A DNA stretch of 18,817 bases. Origin: Collinsella sp. CAG:166 (GTDB taxonomy: Bacteria > Actinomycetota > Coriobacteriia > Coriobacteriales > Coriobacteriaceae). Positions 14,183 to 18,817 of the stretch are shown here, in pieces; the stretch's first letter is position 1; the number at the start of each line of letters is the position of its first letter. The notes under the pieces are model-generated. The model worked only from the letters and a program-made list of their open reading frames with translations, did no database searches and was not told the origin of the DNA. The translations under genes and the position numbers were made by a program. The stretch covers positions 8,230 to 27,046 of the forward strand of contig FR878728.1 of NCBI GenBank assembly GCA_000434535.1. The letters are read 5' to 3'.

Positions 14183-15286
14183 ATGTCCAAGCCGCGTCGT
14201 CGTAAGCAGAAAAAGCAGGTTAAGCCCGAGCTCAAGCTTAGGCAGTTTGCCTCCACCGAGCTTTCCGACCAGCTTGCCGCCCTTCCCTGCGGCGCCGACC
14301 TGCCGCGCTTTATGGTCGACACGGTCGCCGGCGCCTATGCGCCCGCCGATGCCGAGCTCATGATCGAGGGCTTTGGAGCCGCGGCCACACGCCCGGTCAC
14401 ACTGCGCGCCAACACGCTCAAGGCAACCGCCGAGGACATCGCCGCCGCGCTCGATGCCGCCGGCATCGCGCACCAAACCGTTACCTGGTATCCGGACGCC
14501 TTTATCCTGCCCGAGGCCCAGGTTTCCGATCTGTGGGATCTCGACATCTACCGCGACGGCAAAATCTATCTGCAGAGCCTGTCGTCCATGATGCCGCCGT
14601 TGGTCCTGGGCGCTCAGGCCGGCGAGGACATCCTGGACATGTGCGCAGCCCCCGGCGGCAAGACGACGCAGATCGCCGCCCTCACCCAGGGCCAGGCACA
14701 CCTCACGGCCTGTGAGATGAGCATTCCCCGCGCCGAAAAGCTTGAGTCCAACCTCCACCGTCAAGGTGCCAAAAACGTGCCCGTCATGCGCATCGACGCA
14801 CGCGAGCTCGACGAGTTCTTCCGCTTTGATCGCATCCTGCTCGACGCTCCCTGCACCGGCACGGGCACCGTCATCAGCGACAACGAGAAAAGCCTGCGCG
14901 GCCTGACCGAGCAGTTGCTGAGCAAGTGCGCCCGCTCGCAGCGAGCACTTCTGGACCGCGCCATGGGTGCCCTCAAACCGGGCGGCACGCTCGTCTATTC
15001 GACCTGTTCGATCTTGCCGCAGGAAAACGAGGACGCCCTGCAAGAGGCCCTCGACAAGCATATGGACTGCGAGCTCATCCCCCTCGACGGCACGCCGAGC
15101 GAAAGCGAAGCGCGTCGCGCCCAGGATGCCGGCGAGGAGCCGCATATCGAGTGCAATGCCCTCACTGAGGCCATCGCTGCCGGCCATGTCTCGGCCGTCG
15201 CCAACGGTATGCCCGGTACGCTGACCATTCCGCCTAGCCGCGACTTTGAGGGCTTCTACATTGCCCTGATCCGAAAACGCAGCTAG
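14183..15286 (+). CDS. RsmB/RsmF-family (NOL1/NOP2/Sun) RNA m5C methyltransferase
   Basis: Methylates carbon 5 of a cytosine in RNA, probably 16S rRNA, using SAM. The 367-residue protein begins with a basic tail (KPRRRKQKKQ), then an RNA-binding N-terminal domain (about 30-130) and the Rossmann methyltransferase domain. The SAM loop is DMCAAPGGK (152-160), motif IV is DAPCTGTG with C224, and motif VI is STCS with the catalytic nucleophile C275. The family uses these two cysteines for attack and release. It lacks the N-terminal NusB-like domain of RsmB (about 430 residues), so it resembles a trimmed RsmF-type enzyme; the exact target base is unknown. GGAAGG around 14170 precedes ATG 14183. Confidence 0.9.
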   Translation: MSKPRRRKQKKQVKPELKLRQFASTELSDQLAALPCGADLPRFMVDTVAGAYAPADAELMIEGFGAAATRPVTLRANTLKATAEDIAAALDAAGIAHQTVTWYPDAFILPEAQVSDLWDLDIYRDGKIYLQSLSSMMPPLVLGAQAGEDILDMCAAPGGKTTQIAALTQGQAHLTACEMSIPRAEKLESNLHRQGAKNVPVMRIDARELDEFFRFDRILLDAPCTGTGTVISDNEKSLRGLTEQLLSKCARSQRALLDRAMGALKPGGTLVYSTCSILPQENEDALQEALDKHMDCELIPLDGTPSESEARRAQDAGEEPHIECNALTEAIAAGHVSAVANGMPGTLTIPPSRDFEGFYIALIRKRS

Positions 15287-15310
15287 CGCACGGATCCAAA
15301 ACTCAACAAG

Positions 15311-15481
15311 CTATCTCTGTGCGCGTTTGCCCTGCTGGTCACGATGTTGTTTAAGCGTCGCGCGCTCTTTGCGTTCGGCCCTTTTGCCCTTAATGGCCGT
15401 GACCACAAAGTAGATGACCGCGGCGGCTATGATTGCGCCCACGCATAGGCCAATCGAGCCCAACATTGCCGAAAATTCCAT
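15311..15481 (-). CDS. Small single-pass membrane protein
   Basis: A 56-residue reading frame on the minus strand, convergent with the methyltransferase. Residues 5-30 are hydrophobic (LGSIGLCVGAIIAAAVIYFV), followed by a strongly basic tail rich in Lys, Arg and Gln. The positive-inside rule predicts an outside N-terminus and a cytoplasmic basic tail that could contact nucleic acid or acidic lipids. GAGAGGTG lies about ten bases before the ATG at 15481. No family is recognised. The clear membrane-plus-basic design, the ribosome binding site and its own gap support a real gene; conservation would have to confirm it. Confidence 0.6.
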   Translation of the reverse strand: MEFSAMLGSIGLCVGAIIAAAVIYFVVTAIKGKRAERKERATLKQHRDQQGKRAQR

Positions 15482-15672
15482 ACCGCGTCACCTCTCTTTT
15501 AAACGGGACTTTCAAGATAGCACCTCGATACCCGCCACCACAGCTCCTTCACGTTCGCCGGCCCTTCGGTCTAACGGATGGCGCGGCAGGGAAAAATCAA
15601 CTCGTCAAACGATTTAGCATTCGCAATTCCGGCTGCATAGCGCCGGCCGTTATCACATAGAATCGAGCCTCC
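15482..15672. other. Divergent intergenic region
   Basis: About 190 bases between the small membrane protein and the TIM-barrel gene. TAGAAT at 15658-15663 is a candidate -10 for the plus-strand gene, only nine bases before its ATG. I see no repeat or RNA gene. Confidence 0.3.
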
Positions 15673-16764
15673 ATGGATACCCTCAACGATCTAAATGAGC
15701 GCGTCGACGCCTTCGTCGGCACCAGCTCCTTCGACACGCCTGCCGCGGCAAACGACCAAGCTCCCATCGATGTGCCCGCCGAGGTTCACGAGGACATCGT
15801 CGCCTCGGTCGATTTCTCCGAGGTCGAGCTCGCAGACGAGTTCACCGAGCCCCAGGTAGCCGTGACCCCCAACGGACTGCTCCCCATGGAGCCCCTGCCC
15901 ATCGACGGACGTCTGCGCAAGGCTGCCCTTCGCATGCCCGACGAGATCGAGGAGGCCAGCGGCTTCACGCTCTTCGGCCGCCGCATCAAGTCGCTCATTT
16001 ACACCACCGATGTCGCGGTTATCCGCAACTCCAACGCCGATGCCGTTTTTGCGGTCTACCCTTTCACGCCGCAGCCCGCCATTACGCAAGCGCTGCTGAC
16101 CGTCGCCGAGTGCCCGGTCTTTGTAGGCGTGGGCGGCGGAACTACGACCGGTAAGCGCTCCGTGCAGATGGCAGCCGTCTCCGAGATGCAGGGCGCGGCG
16201 GGCTGCGTGGTCAACTCCCCCGCCACTGCCGAGATGGTCGAGCACATCACCAACATCGCCGACATCCCCGTCATCGCCACGGTCGTTCGCTGCGACGACG
16301 ATGCCCACGCCAAGGTGCGCGCTGGAGCCAAGATTCTCAACATCGCCGCCGGCAAGAACACGCCCCAGGTCCTACGCGAGCTGCGCGAGCACTATCCCAA
16401 CCTGCCGCTCATCGCGCCGGGCGGCAAGACGCCCAAGAGCATTCGCGAGACCATCGCCGCCGGCGCCAACGCCATCATCTGGACACCGCCTTCGGCCCAG
16501 CAGCTACAGACCGACATGATGCAGCGTTATCGCAAGATGAAGGAAGACGCCACACCTGTCATCTCGCGCGACGACGTGCCCATTATCGACCAGGTCGCCG
16601 CCGCCGAGGTCAGCCAAGTCGAGAACATGAATCCCGACGTGCCGATTCCCGACGAAGTCATCGAGCGCGTCGCTTCGATCCACGAGCGCGTCGAGGAGCG
16701 TCGCGCCAATCGCGGCCTCAAGCCGTCACTGCACGGCTTCTTCTTCCGCGGAAAGAAACGCTAG
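15673..16764 (+). CDS. TIM-barrel-like protein of unknown function
   Basis: A 363-residue cytoplasmic protein. Residues 1 to about 75 are acidic and low in complexity. Residues about 105-285 alternate short hydrophobic strands and helices in the manner of a small phosphate-binding TIM barrel (ThiE/NanE/KDPG-aldolase-like). The stretches are VFVGVGGGTTTGK (about 150-162), IPVIATVVR, AGAKILNIAAG, PLIAPGGKTPKS and GANAIIWTPP; the last two look like the phosphate-gripping loops of such barrels. The C-terminus (about 320-363) is charged and helical, ending in basic residues. I do not recognise the family or substrate. The ATG at 15673 lacks a ribosome binding site, and a possible -10 (TAGAAT, 15658-15663) is so close that the mRNA may be leaderless. 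A terminator follows. Confidence 0.75.
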   Translation: MDTLNDLNERVDAFVGTSSFDTPAAANDQAPIDVPAEVHEDIVASVDFSEVELADEFTEPQVAVTPNGLLPMEPLPIDGRLRKAALRMPDEIEEASGFTLFGRRIKSLIYTTDVAVIRNSNADAVFAVYPFTPQPAITQALLTVAECPVFVGVGGGTTTGKRSVQMAAVSEMQGAAGCVVNSPATAEMVEHITNIADIPVIATVVRCDDDAHAKVRAGAKILNIAAGKNTPQVLRELREHYPNLPLIAPGGKTPKSIRETIAAGANAIIWTPPSAQQLQTDMMQRYRKMKEDATPVISRDDVPIIDQVAAAEVSQVENMNPDVPIPDEVIERVASIHERVEERRANRGLKPSLHGFFFRGKKR

Positions 16765-16776
16765 CCGCAACAGCAA

Positions 16777-16812
16777 GGCCCGCTCCACAAACAACGGAAC
16801 GGGCCCTTTCTG
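16777..16812. terminator. Bidirectional terminator between convergent genes
   Basis: GGCCCGCTCC (16777-16786) pairs with GGAACGGGCC (16796-16805) with one mismatch and a 9-nt loop. The plus strand continues CTTTCTGTT, and the minus strand continues TTGCTGTT. It lies 12 nt past the TIM-barrel gene stop and can also serve the convergent degV gene. Confidence 0.75.
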
Positions 16813-16871
16813 TTATCGAATGTCAGGAGGGACAGGCGCAGCGGTTAAAACTGTCAGCCAGCCCACGAACG

Positions 16872-17762
16872 TTAATCCACGCGCTTGTCGCCCATAAAGA
16901 AGAGCGCCACCGTACCAGGTCCGGTATGCGAGCCAATCAGAGTACCGATGTCATTGATCTCAATCTTGCCTTTAAGCTGCGGAACCTGTTCCTCGATCAG
17001 CGCCGCGACCGCCTCGGCATCCTCGCGGCACGCCGACTGCGACATGATGCACTTACCCGAATAATCTGCACCGTCCTGTACGTGTGCCATCATGGTCTTA
17101 GCCATCTCGGAAATCGCGCGCTTCTTAGTGCGAATCTTCTCACGTGGCGACAGCTTACCTTCGCAATCGACCGTCATAAGCGGGCAAATCTTAAGCGCCG
17201 TGCCGATGATCGCGCTCGCGGCCGAAATGCGACCGCCGCGCAGGTAGCTCGACAGATCGGTCGAGAAGAACCAGTGGTGCAGGTTGAGTTTGTGCTCCTC
17301 GATCCAGGCAGCCGTCTCGTCGAGTGAAGCCCCGCTATCGCGCACATCGGCGGCATATTCCAGCAACAGACCAAAGCCCGAAGACGCCCCCAGCGAATCG
17401 ATGACGCGCACCTTGCCGCCCTCGGGATAGCGATCCGCAAGCATCTGCGCCGCGACGCAGGCCGATCCATACGTGCCCGAAATACCCGACGACAACGTCA
17501 GGTGCAGCACGTCTTTACCCTCGGCAACAAACGGCTCCCAAAACTCCTCGTACTCACCCACGCTCACCTGAGACGTCTTGGGCATGGCGCCCGCGGCAAT
17601 CTGGGCAAAAAACTCGTCCGGCGTAATCGACTGATACAGATCGTCCGTATAGACAACATCGTCGATCTCGTAATGAAAACACACGACAGGGATATTGCGC
17701 GACGCAAAGAACTCACGGGTTCGGTCGGCGGCGGATTCACAGGTCAGGACAAAATCACTCAT
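16872..17762 (-). CDS. DegV family fatty acid-binding protein
   Basis: DegV/FakB proteins hold a fatty acid so that the kinase FakA can phosphorylate it for phospholipid synthesis. The 296-residue protein has the two-domain EDD fold. The fatty-acid head-group motif is KTSQVS (62-67; T63, S64), the second binding loop is SSGISGTYGSA (91-101), and a conserved R-GGRIS stretch follows about residue 185. The C-terminal domain ends with the usual GTLIGSHTGPGTVALFF. I chose ATG 17762 because AAGGAG (17769-17774) stands six bases upstream; an in-frame ATG six codons earlier overlaps that site. No fakA is in the window. Its role as a fatty-acid carrier is inferred from the family; the fatty acid type is unknown. 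Confidence 0.92.
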   Translation of the reverse strand: MSDFVLTCESAADRTREFFASRNIPVVCFHYEIDDVVYTDDLYQSITPDEFFAQIAAGAMPKTSQVSVGEYEEFWEPFVAEGKDVLHLTLSSGISGTYGSACVAAQMLADRYPEGGKVRVIDSLGASSGFGLLLEYAADVRDSGASLDETAAWIEEHKLNLHHWFFSTDLSSYLRGGRISAASAIIGTALKICPLMTVDCEGKLSPREKIRTKKRAISEMAKTMMAHVQDGADYSGKCIMSQSACREDAEAVAALIEEQVPQLKGKIEINDIGTLIGSHTGPGTVALFFMGDKRVD

Positions 17763-17790
17763 ATGAGGCTCCTTACTCATTGCTGCGCAA

Positions 17791-17796
17791 ATTATC
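17791..17796 (-). promoter_or_regulatory. Possible degV promoter -10 box
   Basis: GATAAT on the minus strand matches five of six consensus bases and would start transcription about 20 nt before the degV ATG, leaving room for its ribosome binding site. No good -35 is seen at normal spacing. Confidence 0.35.
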
Positions 17797-18082
17797 GCAC
17801 AGTGAGCCTACATACGGTACATATGTCCACTATTTACCAAATCGAACCAAAAATAGCGAACATCTTTACCACCATCGTCTCCACCGGCCCCACGCATAAA
17901 TATCTGAGAAAACACCCTCTGTCGTCTCCACCCGACCAACACATCTACCTTCACTAAATCGATTTACCAAACCGTTCAGCCGACATTTCAGCCGCTGGCG
18001 CAAAATCGAAACAAAAGCGGCGCATACTGATAAACGTTTGACGCTGTTTATCAGTTTTACCAGCCCCATCGGAAGGTGTTTC
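17797..18082. other. AT-richer divergent intergenic region
   Basis: About 285 bases between degV and the FBPase gene, clearly more AT-rich than the flanking genes and mostly structureless. The main feature is an inverted repeat, CTGATAAAC (18027-18035) and GTTTATCAG (18046-18054), about 30 nt before the FBPase start. It is an operator candidate; its AT-rich stem followed by TTTT could also be a weak terminator. GGAAGGTG (18071-18078) is the FBPase ribosome binding site. Confidence 0.5.
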
Positions 18083-18817
18083 ATGGTCGCATTCGATCGC
18101 AACCCGCAAGACTTCAAGTATCTGCGCCTGCTGTCGAGACAGTTCCCCACCGAACAATCCGCGTTTACCGAAATTATCAACCTCTCGGCCATCCTCAACC
18201 TACCCAAGGGCACCGAGCATTTTATGAGCGACGTGCATGGTGAGTACGAAGCCTTTATGCACATCCTCAACAACTGCTCGGGCGTCGTGCGCGAACATGT
18301 CGACGAGATCTTTGGCGACACGCTCTCCTTTGACGAAAAGGGCGAGCTGTGTACGCTCATCTACTACCCGCGCGAGAAGATCGACCTGGTCCGCAGTCAG
18401 CGCGAGGACTCGCCCACCTGGTACAAGACGATGCTTGACCAGCTCATCATGGTCGCTCGCTCACTTTCAAGCCGCTACACGCGCTCCAAGGTGCGTAAGG
18501 CCATCCCGCGCGATTACGCCTATATCATCGACGAGTTGTTGCACACGCACCCGGACGAGAACAACTATCGCGTGCGCTATCACGAGCGCATCGTGGAGTC
18601 CATCCTGGAGACCGCCAGCGCCGACGACTTTATTGAGTCGCTCGCCTCGCTCATCAAGCGCCTGGCCGTCGACCACCTGCACCTGGTGGGCGACATCTTC
18701 GACCGCGGCGGCGGCGCGGCCAAGATTATGGACCGTCTGCTCACCTACCATTCGCTCGACATCCAGTGGGGCAACCACGACCTGCTGTGGATGGGCGCTG
18801 CGGCCGGTGAGCCCGCC
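18083..18817 (+). CDS. fbp: Fructose-1,6-bisphosphatase class III (5' part)
   Basis: Hydrolyses fructose 1,6-bisphosphate to fructose 6-phosphate for gluconeogenesis. Only the first 245 codons lie in the window; the frame stays open to the edge, and the family is about 640-670 residues. It is a calcineurin-like metallophosphatase, unrelated to class I/II FBPases. The conserved NLPKGTEHFMSDVHGEYEAF stretch contains the metal ligands D50 and H52. GDIFDRGG supplies D204 and D207, and GNHD supplies N231, H232 and D233. The N-terminal region resembles the Firmicutes YydE/Fbp type. The ATG at 18083 follows GGAAGGTG at 18071-18078. A 9-bp inverted repeat (18027-18054) upstream may be its operator. 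Confidence 0.93.
   Translation, partial: MVAFDRNPQDFKYLRLLSRQFPTEQSAFTEIINLSAILNLPKGTEHFMSDVHGEYEAFMHILNNCSGVVREHVDEIFGDTLSFDEKGELCTLIYYPREKIDLVRSQREDSPTWYKTMLDQLIMVARSLSSRYTRSKVRKAIPRDYAYIIDELLHTHPDENNYRVRYHERIVESILETASADDFIESLASLIKRLAVDHLHLVGDIFDRGGGAAKIMDRLLTYHSLDIQWGNHDLLWMGAAAGEPA

Noticed and set aside
17822..17957. Small 44-codon frame on the plus strand between degV and fbp
   Set aside because: No ribosome binding site, no recognisable composition or membrane segment, and it lies in the expected promoter region of two divergent genes.

Overview
The window looks like a stretch of chromosome from a high-GC Coriobacteriia gut anaerobe, most likely Collinsella or a close relative. This is judged from the actinobacterial codon bias, a short-chain dehydrogenase of the gut bile-acid 12alpha-hydroxysteroid dehydrogenase type, a class III fructose-bisphosphatase, QueH-type queuosine synthesis, and many short palindromic intergenic repeats. 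The genus is an inference; no rRNA is present. I see no rRNA, tRNA, CRISPR array, transposase or phage gene. Most genes are housekeeping or metabolic.

Layout. 1-1943: an ACT-domain protein, then citrate synthase (gltA) with a strong intrinsic terminator. 1944-3706: two convergent Cof-type HAD phosphatases with repeats between them. 3913-6710 (minus strand): adenine deaminase preceded by a short-chain dehydrogenase. 7005-8816: a large acidic, coiled-coil, tail-anchored protein of unknown function. 8817-9211: about 395 bases without a gene, packed with palindromes, one of which is a 99-nt near-continuous hairpin. 9212-11069 (minus strand): queH then queA, two late steps of tRNA queuosine synthesis. 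11174-11743: a membrane zincin-like DUF3267 protein, divergent from a very atypical methionyl-tRNA synthetase-like gene (11876-14026). 14183-15286: an RsmB/RsmF-type RNA m5C methyltransferase. 15311-15481: a 56-residue membrane protein on the minus strand. 15673-16764: a TIM-barrel-like protein of unknown function. 16872-17762 (minus strand): a DegV fatty-acid-binding protein. 18083-end: the 5' part of class III fructose-1,6-bisphosphatase.

Common themes are central carbon flow (citrate synthase, FBPase), purine salvage (adenine deaminase) and translation/RNA modification (queA, queH, MetRS-like, m5C methyltransferase). Apart from queH-queA there is little operon structure; most genes have their own start signals.

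The most unusual content is non-coding. At least four families of short palindromic elements, most carrying a GGGAC core, sit in the intergenic gaps, and several begin exactly at a stop codon. Two copies of one family show compensatory base changes. In addition, one HAD gene has its ribosome binding site buried in a long leader hairpin, and adenine deaminase has a terminator-like hairpin directly in front of its ribosome binding site. Among proteins, the MetRS-like enzyme (altered KMSKS and methionine-pocket positions) and the HSDH-like dehydrogenase deserve most attention.
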